From NCBI GenBank assembly GCA_002256145.1, contig NKIP01000016.1, positions 1 to 64,000 on the forward strand: DNA of 64,000 nucleotides, written 5' to 3'. Below the pieces are notes generated by a model that was not told the DNA's origin, did no database searches, and saw only the letters and a program-made list of their open reading frames with translations. Each line of letters opens with the position of its first letter. Positions within the stretch are counted from its first letter, which is position 1. Source of the stretch: Comamonadaceae bacterium PBBC1. GTDB taxonomy: Bacteria > Pseudomonadota > Gammaproteobacteria > Burkholderiales > Burkholderiaceae_C. The translations under genes and the position numbers were made by a program. Shown here piece by piece: positions 32,387 to 41,367 of the stretch.

Positions 32387-34987
32387 GTGACTCGGCAACA
32401 ACAATAGCGCAGCCAGTGGCATGGGTTTGCTGTAAAAGAAGCCCTGTGCTTGCCTGCACCCCAAACGCAGCAAGGTGTCACGTTGGAAACGGGTTTCAAC
32501 CCCTTCCGATGTGACTTCAAGCTCCATGGACTTGGCCAAAGCCAAAATGCCCAGAACAATTTTTTCGTTTTCTTTTCGATCGAGCCCAGCCGTGAAGGAC
32601 ATGTCGATTTTCAGTTTCTGAATGGGCAGAGTTGACAGACGTGACAGCGATGAATAGGACTTGCCAAAGTCGTCGATGGCAATGCGAAGCCCCAAGCCCA
32701 TGATGGACTGCAGTTGAATGGACAGCTCTTGGGGACTCAAACCAAAATCCGACTCCGTGATTTCAAGCACAAAGGCGTCCAGGCCATTTTCCAAATCGGC
32801 CGCCAGCGCTGAGAGGATGGTGAAGAGCCGTTTTCCCGCCAGCAATTGGGGCGAGGAGTTGAAAGAAATCACGGCTTTGGGAAATTTCAGGCGGATGGCC
32901 AGGCTGTCATGCACCACCTGTTGGAACATGCTTTGGGTCAAGGGGTCAATCAGGCCCGATTGTTCGGCCAGGTCAATGAATTCAGCCGGACTGATGGCGC
33001 CCAGTTCCTCATCATGCCAACGCGCCAAGGCCTCAAATCCCACGATTTCTCCGGTCAGCATGTCCACTTCAGGCTGGTAGTGCGGTGTGATTTTGCCTTC
33101 GCGAATGGCCCCGGCCAATTTGCTGTCCACTTTGGCTTTGCGCAGGGTGGTCGACATCATTTGGGCGTTGAGCCATTGAATTTGATTGCGGCCTGATGCC
33201 TTGGCAAAAAGCAGGGCGGTGTCTGCAAAAACCAGCAGTTCATGGATGCTGCTGGAATGGTCAGGATAGACGGCTGCGCCTGCGCTGAAGGTGGCTTTGA
33301 CTTGCACTGCGCCAAGGTGGTTGAGGGTCAAGAGTGCGGGTTCAAAAATCCGTTTCAAGGTGTCTTGAAACGCGGGCCATGGCGTCTTGACGTCCAGGAC
33401 GGCGATGAACTCGTCGCCGGATCTGCGACACAAAAAGTTACCCTCTGGCAGGGTTGATTTCAGATGTTGTGCGGTTTGCCTGAGCACTTCGTCGCCTTGT
33501 TCATGACCAAACGTGTCGTTGATGTTTTTGAAATGATCAAGGTCAATGAACAGCAAGACAAACCCATCGTCGCCATTTTTTTGATGGATGTATTCAAGAA
33601 ATCCTCTGTAGTTGGGCAAACCCGTGAGGACGTCCTCGCACAGCAGATTTTTGAGTTTTTTCTCGGCATCGCGAATGGCGCGAATGTCCGAAAACACAGA
33701 CACATGGCCTTGGCTTTCGCCTTGCTCTCCCAGCAAGGCAGACACAGACAGCAGCACTGGCAACTGCGATTGTTGCTTGCTCAAGAAATAGGTTTCTCCT
33801 CGCCAAGCGCCCAAGCGTCGGACCGTGTCGGCAATGATCTTGGCATCCAGGTCCTTGTGATCCTGGATGTACAGCCGTCCTGCGGGTTGGTTGATCAGCT
33901 CTTGTCGGCTGTAACCGGTCATGTCGGTCAAGGCGGTGTTGACATCCATGATCAAACCCTGCGGATTGGTGATCAAAATCGCTTCGGCAGCGGTCTCAAA
34001 AATTCTTGAAAAAACCTGTAATTTTTGGGTGGCCAATTGTTGCTTTTGCAACATTTTTTGCAAGGCACCGGACACTTTGGAAATTTCATCACCTGAGTGG
34101 GCATCAATGCTTTTGATGCCATGGCCTTGCACAATGTCCGAGGCCAGTTGAACCAGGTTTTCCAAACGCAGCGTGGTGCGTTCAGAAAACAGCCTTGTCC
34201 ACCGCTTGAGCCCGAGCAACAGCAAACCCGCACTGCTCAAGGAGAGCAGCAAGCCAGCCACGACAAACTTGAAGGCAGACCAATACGTTTGTTGCATTTG
34301 AATGTGCAGGGCAAAATTTCTGCCCCCATCGCGCCACTCAAACACGAAAGCTTCGGTGTGCTCGGTGAGCTCCGGCGCTTTGTCAAAAGGCCTGAGTTGG
34401 TAGTTCACTTTCAGGTCTTCCGGAAAATTCAACACCGACATGATGTTGCTCAGCTCCAGATCAAGCAAAACAAGCCCGATGGGGCTGTCTGAAAAATCTG
34501 CAGTGATCGGCCTGCTGACGCTCAAATGATCTTGTTGCCCCAGTTGGATGAGTTGCAGATGGGTCTGGCTGTCTTGAATGGTTTTTTGAATGTTGGTCTG
34601 TGATTTCAGAGCCAAGCTCGTTGCATGTTGACCTTGCACGAAAGGTCTGCCCAGGTAATCGAGCAGTTCAAATTGGCTGTTGGGGTTTTGATTGGCCTGG
34701 GTCAACAGGGGCACCAGGTACTGGCCGCGTCCGCTGGAGTCGGTCAAACCCGTCCAAACTTGGGTGGACTGGGCCAGGTCGGCAGATTGTTTGACCGCAG
34801 AATTGATTTCAAACGACAGCCTGGTCGACATCAAGGCTTTGTAGTGCTTGAAGTCCTCTTGTTGAAAAGCATAAATGCCGTAGCTGGCCAACAAGATGCT
34901 CAGGCTGGTGACCCCAATGAGGTAAGTGCCAAACAAGCCAAAAACATCGCGGCTGATCTGGGCCTTGATGGATGCCGCTTCACCCAT
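32372..34987 (-). CDS. membrane PAS-GGDEF-EAL cyclic di-GMP enzyme
   Basis: The 871-residue protein has a membrane helix near 15-37, a periplasmic region of about 210 residues, a second helix near 245-267 (FKFVVAGLLLSLSSAGLLLL), HAMP-like sequence, a PAS domain (about 325-440), a GGDEF domain whose signature reads RRSGDEF near 523, and an EAL domain with FEALARW near 650, VLEITESDFG, AIDDFGKSYSSL and VTSEGVET. The EAL residues look complete, so c-di-GMP hydrolysis is likely; SGDEF is a tolerated cyclase variant, so synthesis is possible. It starts 1 bp after the stop of a LivK-type binding protein. Confidence 0.9.
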   Translation of the reverse strand: MGEAASIKAQISRDVFGLFGTYLIGVTSLSILLASYGIYAFQQEDFKHYKALMSTRLSFEINSAVKQSADLAQSTQVWTGLTDSSGRGQYLVPLLTQANQNPNSQFELLDYLGRPFVQGQHATSLALKSQTNIQKTIQDSQTHLQLIQLGQQDHLSVSRPITADFSDSPIGLVLLDLELSNIMSVLNFPEDLKVNYQLRPFDKAPELTEHTEAFVFEWRDGGRNFALHIQMQQTYWSAFKFVVAGLLLSLSSAGLLLLGLKRWTRLFSERTTLRLENLVQLASDIVQGHGIKSIDAHSGDEISKVSGALQKMLQKQQLATQKLQVFSRIFETAAEAILITNPQGLIMDVNTALTDMTGYSRQELINQPAGRLYIQDHKDLDAKIIADTVRRLGAWRGETYFLSKQQSQLPVLLSVSALLGEQGESQGHVSVFSDIRAIRDAEKKLKNLLCEDVLTGLPNYRGFLEYIHQKNGDDGFVLLFIDLDHFKNINDTFGHEQGDEVLRQTAQHLKSTLPEGNFLCRRSGDEFIAVLDVKTPWPAFQDTLKRIFEPALLTLNHLGAVQVKATFSAGAAVYPDHSSSIHELLVFADTALLFAKASGRNQIQWLNAQMMSTTLRKAKVDSKLAGAIREGKITPHYQPEVDMLTGEIVGFEALARWHDEELGAISPAEFIDLAEQSGLIDPLTQSMFQQVVHDSLAIRLKFPKAVISFNSSPQLLAGKRLFTILSALAADLENGLDAFVLEITESDFGLSPQELSIQLQSIMGLGLRIAIDDFGKSYSSLSRLSTLPIQKLKIDMSFTAGLDRKENEKIVLGILALAKSMELEVTSEGVETRFQRDTLLRLGCRQAQGFFYSKPMPLAALLLLPSHLLIA

Positions 34988-34988
34988 A

Positions 34989-36215
34989 TCAATCCAGCGC
35001 TGTCAATTGGCCCGTGGGTGTCAGTTTGACAAACAGGACTTGCGATTTGTCCAGGGCATCATGCCGTTGCGGGGTGAAGGCTTGGGCATAGTTCTTGACC
35101 GCGCCGCTGAAGGGGGGGAGTGTTTCCAGGGCTTGTCTGATTTTGGGTGGTGACGTGGTTTGCGCGATTTGCACAGCGCTGGCAATCAGGTGCACGGTGT
35201 CGTAGGCATGCGCCGCCCCCACGGGGCTGGGGATGTCTTGTGGGCTTTTGATGCCTTTGTTTTTCAAGATCCAGTTGGCCAGATAAACAGCTCGGGGTCG
35301 TTTGTTCTGATGGAAAGTGAAGGTCTGTATGAAATCGACTTGCACCAAGTTCAGCTCGTCTTTGACCATGTCGTGCAAGGTGCCGCCTACGGCGCCCCAA
35401 TGGGAGACCACGGGCAATCGCATGGCGCTGGGGTGCGTGGCCATTTCCTTGATCAAAATGGCAGCTTCTTTTTCGTTACCGACAAAGAGCAAGCCCTGGG
35501 TTTGCGCATCCAGGCAGTTTTGGTAGTGGGTCTTGAGGGACAGATCTCCCCAGTTGTACCAGCGGATCACGGTGAAGCTGACTTTGTCGTGGTCCGTTTT
35601 TTTCTGAATCACTTTTTCTGCCGATCTTCCCCAAGCGGTATTGGGCAAGATGGCGCAGGCGCGTTGTGCGCCATATCGGGTGGCCAGGCGCTTGACCATG
35701 GCCTCGACGCCCCAGGCGTCCTTGAGTGAGACGCGAAACGAATAGGACGGTTTGAATTCGTGGTCCGTGATGGGGTCGGCCGATCCCCAAACGCTGATCA
35801 GCGGCACCTGCAATCGATGGGCCTCTGGCAACATTTCGACGCTGATGGGGCTGTATTTTCCGGTCAGCACCGCCACCAAATTCTGGGTTTTGGCCAAGGT
35901 GACGAAATTGTCCTTGCCGCGTGCAGACAGGCCTTTGTTGTCGGTGCTGATCAGTTTCAGGGGGCGGCCACCCAAGACGCCGCCACCGCTGTTGATTTCT
36001 TCCATGGCGGCCTGAATGCCCCATTCAATGGCCATGGCCGAGGTGTTGGTCTTGAGGCTGTAGGCATCGTCAAACCCGATCCACACGGGGGCGAGATGGG
36101 GGTTGACACCGTTTTGTGCACCAACTGTGAAGGCCCCTGCACCTGCAGCCAAGCCCACAAGGCGGAACAGCCATTTTTGAGCCCATTTGCGCAAAGGTCC
36201 AGGGCATGGGGTCAT
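34989..36215 (-). CDS. periplasmic ligand-binding protein, Leu/Ile/Val (LivK) type
   Basis: The 408-residue product starts with a basic N-terminus and a hydrophobic stretch ending GAGAFTVGA, a probable signal peptide. The mature part has the Peripla_BP_6 fold: WGIQAAMEEINSGGGVLGGR, PLKLISTDNKG, VPLISVWGSADPITD, RVSLKDAWGVEAMVKRLATR and GAAHAYDTVHLIASAV. No ABC transporter genes flank it. It is wedged between a Crp/Fnr-like gene and the GGDEF-EAL gene with gaps of 28 and 1 bp, so it most likely presents a small ligand to the c-di-GMP enzyme. Confidence 0.85.
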   Translation of the reverse strand: MTPCPGPLRKWAQKWLFRLVGLAAGAGAFTVGAQNGVNPHLAPVWIGFDDAYSLKTNTSAMAIEWGIQAAMEEINSGGGVLGGRPLKLISTDNKGLSARGKDNFVTLAKTQNLVAVLTGKYSPISVEMLPEAHRLQVPLISVWGSADPITDHEFKPSYSFRVSLKDAWGVEAMVKRLATRYGAQRACAILPNTAWGRSAEKVIQKKTDHDKVSFTVIRWYNWGDLSLKTHYQNCLDAQTQGLLFVGNEKEAAILIKEMATHPSAMRLPVVSHWGAVGGTLHDMVKDELNLVQVDFIQTFTFHQNKRPRAVYLANWILKNKGIKSPQDIPSPVGAAHAYDTVHLIASAVQIAQTTSPPKIRQALETLPPFSGAVKNYAQAFTPQRHDALDKSQVLFVKLTPTGQLTALD

Positions 36216-36243
36216 GAGTGACGTCTCGCGGGTGGCTTGCCCA

Positions 36244-36927
36244 TCAATGCGCGTTGGCCGGATTCATGAATCGGTAGCAATCACACGCACGCGATTGCAA
36301 CAGTGGCCGATCGAGCACCCGCAACTGGCCTCGGGTGACTTCGATCAAACCTTCTTGGCTCAATTTGCCGGCCGCCAATGTGACCGATTCGCGGCGTATG
36401 CCCAGAATGTCTGCGATTTCCTGGTGGGTGATTTGGAGACTTTGCCCTTCGGTTTTGTCCAGCGTGTTCATGATCCAGCGCACAATTTGCTGCTCGTTGC
36501 TGTGCTTGCTGCTGCACACAGTGGGCATGGCAATTTGCAAAATCATTTGCCGTGTGGTGGCCATCCAGATTTTGAGAAAGTCGTTGTTTTGTCCCAGCTC
36601 TGACTGGAACAAGCCCAAGGGAAGTTTGTAGGCAAACCCGGCAAAGCGCACCTTGGCGCGGCTGAAATTTTGGTTGCCCCCCATGACACCACTGCCCACC
36701 ATGCCTTCTTTACCAATCAACACGATGTCTGCACTGGCACCGTTGGCCATGTCAATTTGCATGGCGATGATGGCGCTGACGGGGAAAAAAACAAATTGGA
36801 TGTTTTCGTGCGGTCTGAAAATCAGTTGGTCAGCTTCCAAGCACACCAGCTGAAAGTGGGGCAGGAGTCGCAGGTATTTTTCCTGGATCAAATGTTTGAG
36901 CATCAAATTTTTTGATGGATTGAGCAT
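36244..36927 (-). CDS. Crp/Fnr-like transcriptional regulator
   Basis: A 227-residue regulator with a cupin sensory fold (about 15-135) and a Crp-type helix-turn-helix, HQEIADILGIRRESVTLAAG, near 170-190. The sensory part lacks Fnr cysteines and the normal cAMP cassette. The recognition helix nearly matches that of the regulator at 22615 (LG-x-RRESVT-x-AAGKL). It is the first gene of a three-gene minus-strand unit with the binding protein and c-di-GMP enzyme, and an AT-rich leader lies upstream. Confidence 0.82.
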   Translation of the reverse strand: MLNPSKNLMLKHLIQEKYLRLLPHFQLVCLEADQLIFRPHENIQFVFFPVSAIIAMQIDMANGASADIVLIGKEGMVGSGVMGGNQNFSRAKVRFAGFAYKLPLGLFQSELGQNNDFLKIWMATTRQMILQIAMPTVCSSKHSNEQQIVRWIMNTLDKTEGQSLQITHQEIADILGIRRESVTLAAGKLSQEGLIEVTRGQLRVLDRPLLQSRACDCYRFMNPANAH

Positions 36928-36990
36928 TGATTGACTATTTATTGTTTCGATTGTTTTTATTATTTTATTTATAAATCAATGTTTATATGT
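36928..36990 (-). promoter_or_regulatory. AT-rich promoter region of the sensory operon
   Basis: About 60 bp of nearly pure A/T, including the palindrome ATTTATAAAT (36967-36976), precede the Crp/Fnr-like start codon. It stands out against the GC-rich surroundings and probably holds the operon promoter. No single best -35/-10 pair could be chosen. Confidence 0.4.
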
Positions 36991-37096
36991 GCGGCACCGG
37001 ACGCATGGCGCTCTTCAGATGAAAGCCGTGCTGGCATGGAGGCCCGTTTGGGTGAAGTCGGGTCAGCTCGGGTGATCTGCGCCGGTTTTTGGGCGC

Positions 37097-37133
37097 AAAA
37101 AAAAGCCTCCAGACGGGGCGGTCTGGAGGCTTT
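37097..37133 (-). terminator. rho-independent terminator of rpoD
   Basis: Perfect 13-bp arms AAAGCCTCCAGAC (37102-37114) and GTCTGGAGGCTTT (37121-37133) with a 6-base loop, followed on the minus strand by a run of eight T (37097-37104). It sits 23 bp past the rpoD stop. Confidence 0.92.
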
Positions 37134-37155
37134 GCGCTTTTGAGGGCCGAGTGTT

Positions 37156-39642
37156 TTACATCGTGTCGATGAAACTGCGCAGTTTGTCGCTGCGGCTGGG
37201 GTGCTTGAGCTTGCGCAGCGCCTTGGCTTCGATTTGGCGGATACGTTCGCGCGTCACGTCAAACTGCTTGCCCACTTCTTCTAGCGTGTGGTCGGTGGAC
37301 ATCTCGATGCCAAAACGCATGCGCAGCACTTTGGCTTCGCGGGGCGTGAGGCTGTCCAGGATGTCCTTGACCACGTCGCGCAGACCGGCTTGCAAGGCCG
37401 CGTCGATGGGCGCGGTGTGCGTGCTGTCTTCGATGAAGTCGCCCAAATGGCTGTCGTCGTCGTCACCGATGGGGGTTTCCATGGAGATCGGCTCTTTGGC
37501 GATCTTCATGATCTTGCGGATCTTGTCTTCCGGGATTTCCATCTTTTCGGCCAGGATGGAAGCGTCGGGCTCAAAACCAAACTCTTGCAAGTGCTGACGC
37601 GAGATGCGGTTCATCTTGTTGATGGTCTCGATCATGTGCACCGGGATGCGGATCGTGCGGGCCTGGTCCGCAATCGAGCGGGTGATGGCCTGACGGATCC
37701 ACCAAGTGGCATAGGTCGAGAATTTGTAGCCCCGGCGGTATTCGAACTTGTCCACCGCCTTCATCAAGCCGATGTTGCCTTCTTGGATCAAGTCGAGGAA
37801 CTGCAGACCGCGGTTGGTGTACTTTTTGGCGATCGAGATCACCAAGCGCAAGTTGGCCTCGATCATCTCTTTCTTGGCGTCACGGCTGGCGCGTTCGCCT
37901 GCGTTCATGCGCTTGTTGATGTCTTTGAGCTCATCGAGTGGCACGACCACTTGCGTTTGCAGGTCAATCAGCTTTTGCTGCAAGTCTTGCACGGGCGGGA
38001 TGTTGCGGCCCATGACGGCGCTCCAGCTCTTGCCCGCTGCCGCCTGCTTTTCAATCCACTTGAGGTTGAGCAGCTGAGAGTCGACACGCTTGCCGTTCTT
38101 GTCACGCCCACTGAAGTCGGCGATGAATTGCTCTTGCGGGTAGCCGCATTTGTCCACAATGATGCGGCGCAGTTCGCGCTCTTTTTTGCGCACGTCGTCG
38201 ACTTGGCCGCGCACCATGTCGCACAATTTTTCAATGGTTTTGGCCGTGAAGCGGATGTTCATCAGCTCTTCAGACAAGGCCGCCTGGACCTTGTTGTAAG
38301 CGGGCGTGCCCCAGCCTTCTTTGTCGTACACCTTGTGCACTTTTTCAAAGTACTCGGTGATGCGGTCAAAGCGTTCCAGGGCCTGGTTTTTCAGCTCTTC
38401 GAGTTTCTTGGTCAGGGCCTTGGAGCCGCCTTTGCCATCGTCGTCATCGGCTTCGTCAAATTCGTCGAAATCTTCTTCGGCCACGTAGTCATCGGCTTCG
38501 TTGAGCTTGGCAAAACCGTCGACCACGGTGGAGATGACGACCTTGCCTTCGCGGATTTCGTTGGCCATGCGCAGGATTTCGGCGATGGTGGCGGGCGATG
38601 CGCTGATCGCGGCCATCATGTCCATCAAGCCGCCTTCGATGCGCTTGGCGATTTCGATTTCGCCTTCGCGGGTCAGCAGTTCCACGGTGCCCATTTCGCG
38701 CATGTACATGCGCACAGGGTCAGTCGTGCGACCGAATTCGCTGTCCACGGTAGACAAGGCGGCTTCAGCGGCTTCTTCGGCTTCTTCTTCGGTCGAGCCC
38801 GTGGGCGCGTTGTCGGTGATGATCAGGCTCTCGGCGTCGGGCGTTTGCTCGTACACCGCCACACCCAGGTCGTTCAGGGTGGCGATCACCACTTCCAGGG
38901 TTTCAGCATCGACCAGCTTGTCGGGCAAGTGGTCGCTGATTTCGCCGTTGGTGAGGTAGCCGCGTGTCTTGCCCAGTTTGATCAGGGCTTTCAGACGGTC
39001 GCGGCGCTGCTTCATTTCGGCTTCGGTCAGGACGGTTTCGTCCAAGCCGAATTCCTTCATCAAGGCCCGTTCTTTGGCCTTGCTGATTTTCATGCGAAGG
39101 GGTTTGACCTTCTCGGCCGTGTCAGAGCCGGATTCAACAACAGGTTCGCCTTCGAGGTCGGCTTCGATGTCCAATTCGTCTTCGAGGCTGGGCTCGGCAA
39201 TGCTGCCTTTTTTCTTGGGGCCGCGTTTGGCACCGGTCACCACTTTTTTGGCAGCGGGTTTTTTGTCTTCTGCGGGAGCAGCAGCTTTGGCCGCTTTGGT
39301 GGTTTTTTTGGCTGTGGCGTCGGCCACGGGTTCGCTGGCTTTGGCGGTGGATTTTTTTTCGGTCACTTCAGATTTCTTGGCAGGCACAGGTGCGGCTTTC
39401 TTGACGGGCTTGGCAGATGGGGCAGGGTCGCTCGCGGCCAGGACTTGTGTTCCTGCTGCCTTGGCGCTTGCTTTGACCGCAGTTTTTGCGGGCAGGGGAG
39501 CAGACGATGGGGCGGACACCGGGTCAGGTGCTTGGGCAGGCGTTTTGACTGATGCCTTGGTTTTCACAGCAGCAGAGGTCTTGGCAGCGGACGTGGATTG
39601 GGCGGGGGCCTGGGCAGGATTCTTCGGCTTTTGAGCGGGCAT
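37156..39642 (-). CDS. rpoD: primary RNA polymerase sigma factor RpoD (sigma-70)
   Basis: The 828-residue housekeeping sigma factor. The first 190 residues are a low-complexity Ala/Lys/Pro tail typical of Comamonadaceae. Region 1.1 follows (near 200-260), region 1.2 is [20 protein letters not shown] near 305, an acidic non-conserved insert ([17 protein letters not shown]) lies near 395, region 2 has [20 protein letters not shown] and [20 protein letters not shown] near 595-665, and region 4 has [17 protein letters not shown] and [20 protein letters not shown] at the end. dnaG is not adjacent, unlike the common arrangement. A promoter lies about 250 bp upstream and a strong terminator follows. 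Confidence 0.96.
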   Translation of the reverse strand: MPAQKPKNPAQAPAQSTSAAKTSAAVKTKASVKTPAQAPDPVSAPSSAPLPAKTAVKASAKAAGTQVLAASDPAPSAKPVKKAAPVPAKKSEVTEKKSTAKASEPVADATAKKTTKAAKAAAPAEDKKPAAKKVVTGAKRGPKKKGSIAEPSLEDELDIEADLEGEPVVESGSDTAEKVKPLRMKISKAKERALMKEFGLDETVLTEAEMKQRRDRLKALIKLGKTRGYLTNGEISDHLPDKLVDAETLEVVIATLNDLGVAVYEQTPDAESLIITDNAPTGSTEEEAEEAAEAALSTVDSEFGRTTDPVRMYMREMGTVELLTREGEIEIAKRIEGGLMDMMAAISASPATIAEILRMANEIREGKVVISTVVDGFAKLNEADDYVAEEDFDEFDEADDDDGKGGSKALTKKLEELKNQALERFDRITEYFEKVHKVYDKEGWGTPAYNKVQAALSEELMNIRFTAKTIEKLCDMVRGQVDDVRKKERELRRIIVDKCGYPQEQFIADFSGRDKNGKRVDSQLLNLKWIEKQAAAGKSWSAVMGRNIPPVQDLQQKLIDLQTQVVVPLDELKDINKRMNAGERASRDAKKEMIEANLRLVISIAKKYTNRGLQFLDLIQEGNIGLMKAVDKFEYRRGYKFSTYATWWIRQAITRSIADQARTIRIPVHMIETINKMNRISRQHLQEFGFEPDASILAEKMEIPEDKIRKIMKIAKEPISMETPIGDDDDSHLGDFIEDSTHTAPIDAALQAGLRDVVKDILDSLTPREAKVLRMRFGIEMSTDHTLEEVGKQFDVTRERIRQIEAKALRKLKHPSRSDKLRSFIDTM

Positions 39643-40003
39643 GGCGAACCTCGAAACACAAAAAGGGACAAGGAAACAGACACAGTCAGCGCCTAATACA
39701 TCCCGGCGCGGGCGTGGGTTAAGGCACAGATCAAATCCTCAGGTGGGATTCAAATCTGCAATGGCAAGGGGGTGGGCGAACATTTGGTGTGCAGTCCTTG
39801 CGGAACGGTGACCTGCCCACATGGGGGCGTCGCTTGGATGGCGGTGGTCTGGCCGGAGGTGCTGCTGTCGCGCTTGCCGAAAAACGTGGATTATACCCAA
39901 ATATGCCACGGCAGCGCCATGTTTGGGGTGCCCCTGAGGTCGGTGGCTTCAGCCTTGACCTGAGGGGCAGGCCTCAGCGGTCAGGTCACCTGAGGGGCAG
40001 GCC
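39643..40003. promoter_or_regulatory. rpoD upstream region with a TATAAT box
   Basis: No gene was recognised in these 361 bp. On the minus strand a perfect TATAAT lies at 39890-39895 with only a weak -35, giving rpoD a leader of about 240 bases. A 30-bp tandem repeat starts at 39958, and an inverted partner of its first half (GCCCCTGAGGTC, near 39930) could form a hairpin after mog. Confidence 0.45.
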
Positions 40004-40017
40004 TCAGCGGTCAGGTC
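39958..40017. repeat. two tandem 30-bp repeats at the end of mog
   Basis: The unit runs from ACCTGAGGGGCAGG to GCGGTCAGGTC and is repeated exactly, at 39958-39987 and 39988-40017. Each unit holds a CTGAGG/CCTCAG hairpin. The second copy contains the last four codons and stop of mog, so the duplication regenerated the same end just downstream. Confidence 0.9.
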
Positions 40018-40612
40018 GTATGGCAGTTTTGGGTCGGAAAGCTTTGCAGACTTCATCGCGGGTTTCCATATAAGGCCCGCCAATCAAATCCACGCAGTAG
40101 GGCACGGCCGCAAAAATGCCGTGCACCACGGCTTTGCCGTCGGCGTCCTTCAGGCCTTCGAGTGTTTCGGCAATCGATTTGGGCTGGCCGGGCAGGTTGA
40201 TGATCAGGCTCTGGCCCCGAATGACGGCGACTTGGCGCGACAAGATGGCCGTGGGCACAAACTTCAGACTGATCTGGCGCATCTGCTCGCCAAAGCCAGG
40301 CATTTCCTTGTCGGCCACGGCCAGTGTGGCCTCGGGGGTCACGTCGCGCAGGGCAGGGCCGGTGCCGCCGGTGGTCAGCACCAAGCTGCAGCCGGCATCG
40401 ACCAACTCGATCAAGGTGGCGCTGATGCGGTCTTTTTCGTCGGGAATCAGGCGCGGCTCAAAGGTGATGGGGTTGTGCAGTGCACGGCTCAGCCAGTCTT
40501 GCAGCGCGGGCAGGCCTTTGTCTTCGTACACGCCGGTGCTGGCGCGGTCGCTGATGGACACGATGCCGATCTTGACCGGGTCAAAAGGGATCGTGACGTT
40601 GGATTCACTCAT
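40004..40612 (-). CDS. mog: molybdopterin adenylyltransferase Mog
   Basis: Adenylates molybdopterin before molybdenum insertion. The 202-residue product (ATG 40612; ATG 40639 is upstream but overlaps darP more) has the MoCF motifs VKIGIVSISDRASTGVYEDK, LVLTTGGTGPALRDVTPEAT and INLPGQPKSIAETLEG. The C-terminus is longer than in E. coli (IHGIFAAVPYCVDLIGGPYM), as in other Burkholderiales. It overlaps darP by 8 bp. The cofactor it serves is needed by the nitrate reductase at the right end of the window. Confidence 0.92.
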   Translation of the reverse strand: MSESNVTIPFDPVKIGIVSISDRASTGVYEDKGLPALQDWLSRALHNPITFEPRLIPDEKDRISATLIELVDAGCSLVLTTGGTGPALRDVTPEATLAVADKEMPGFGEQMRQISLKFVPTAILSRQVAVIRGQSLIINLPGQPKSIAETLEGLKDADGKAVVHGIFAAVPYCVDLIGGPYMETRDEVCKAFRPKTAIRPDR

Positions 40613-41264
40613 CTTCGGCTTCCTCGTCGGGGGTCTCATCGCTCTGGCCGCCAGTCAGCACGCTGCGCACCAGCTTGAACAACTCGCGGTAAGCGCGGCC
40701 TTGGCGCGGGGCCAGGCCTTGCGAGACAGCGGCATTGGTCACCGGCACGGCGTCCTTGCGGGCCTGGCGCACCAGCGCGCGCAGCTGCTGGATGTCGGTT
40801 TGTGGGTGGTGTTCGATCCATTCGCCCACGGCGGCATCGTCGGCGATCAGGCGGTCACGCCAGGCTTCGGCCAGGTGCAGGGCTTGGGTGTCTTTGGCGC
40901 TGCCCAGGCGTTGGATGTCGAGGGCCTCGCGCACGGCTTGCAGGGTTTCGGGGCTGAGCAGGCGCATTTGTTTGCCAATGAACTGCATTTGGCGGCGCTT
41001 GCCTTCGAAGTTGGTGATGCGCTTGGCTTCGGCCAGGCCATCGACCAGTTTGTCGGGCAAGGTCAGGCCTTCCATCAGGTCGCGGCGCAGGGTGAGCAAG
41101 TCGGTGCCGAGGTCTTGCAGTTCGGTGCTTTCTCGCTTGAGTTCGGTGCGGCTGGGGCCATCGAAGCCGCCTTTGAGCTCGCGCTTGTACTCCAGGTCGA
41201 GCTCGCTGCCTTCGGCAACAAACTGACCCCGGACGAAATAGCCTTTTTTGGGTTTACGGGACAT
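40605..41264 (-). CDS. darP: ribosome-associated protein DarP (YjgA)
   Basis: A 219-residue DUF615 protein that in E. coli binds the late 50S subunit. Recognisable segments are SRTELKRESTELQDLGTDLL, LPDKLVDGLAEAKRITNFEG and KRRQMQFIGKQMR. The N-terminus MSRKPKKGYFVRGQFVAEGS and the acidic C-terminal tail (DETPDEEAEDE) are typical of Burkholderiales copies. It is divergent from pmbA and coupled to mog, an order common in this group. Confidence 0.9.
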   Translation of the reverse strand: MSRKPKKGYFVRGQFVAEGSELDLEYKRELKGGFDGPSRTELKRESTELQDLGTDLLTLRRDLMEGLTLPDKLVDGLAEAKRITNFEGKRRQMQFIGKQMRLLSPETLQAVREALDIQRLGSAKDTQALHLAEAWRDRLIADDAAVGEWIEHHPQTDIQQLRALVRQARKDAVPVTNAAVSQGLAPRQGRAYRELFKLVRSVLTGGQSDETPDEEAEDE

Positions 41265-41367
41265 GACTGGGGGAACTCGTTTTCAGATGCAGCGCTGGGG
41301 CTGGGTGGCAAGTATCATAGCGGCCACTGCGGGCCTGGTGCCCGCCATTTTTTTCGAGACCCTCTTG

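Noticed and set aside
37288-39552. A 754-codon open frame on the plus strand opposite rpoD
   Set aside because: Its translation is His/Phe/Gln-rich low-complexity sequence with no family resemblance; it is the complement of a well-conserved sigma factor and arises from codon bias.
39721-39790. Possible tRNA-like T-arm (GGGATTCAAATC) in the rpoD upstream region
   Set aside because: No matching acceptor stem or anticodon arm could be folded around it.
39958-40017. CRISPR-like direct repeats
   Set aside because: Only two units, directly abutting with no spacer, so this is a simple tandem duplication.
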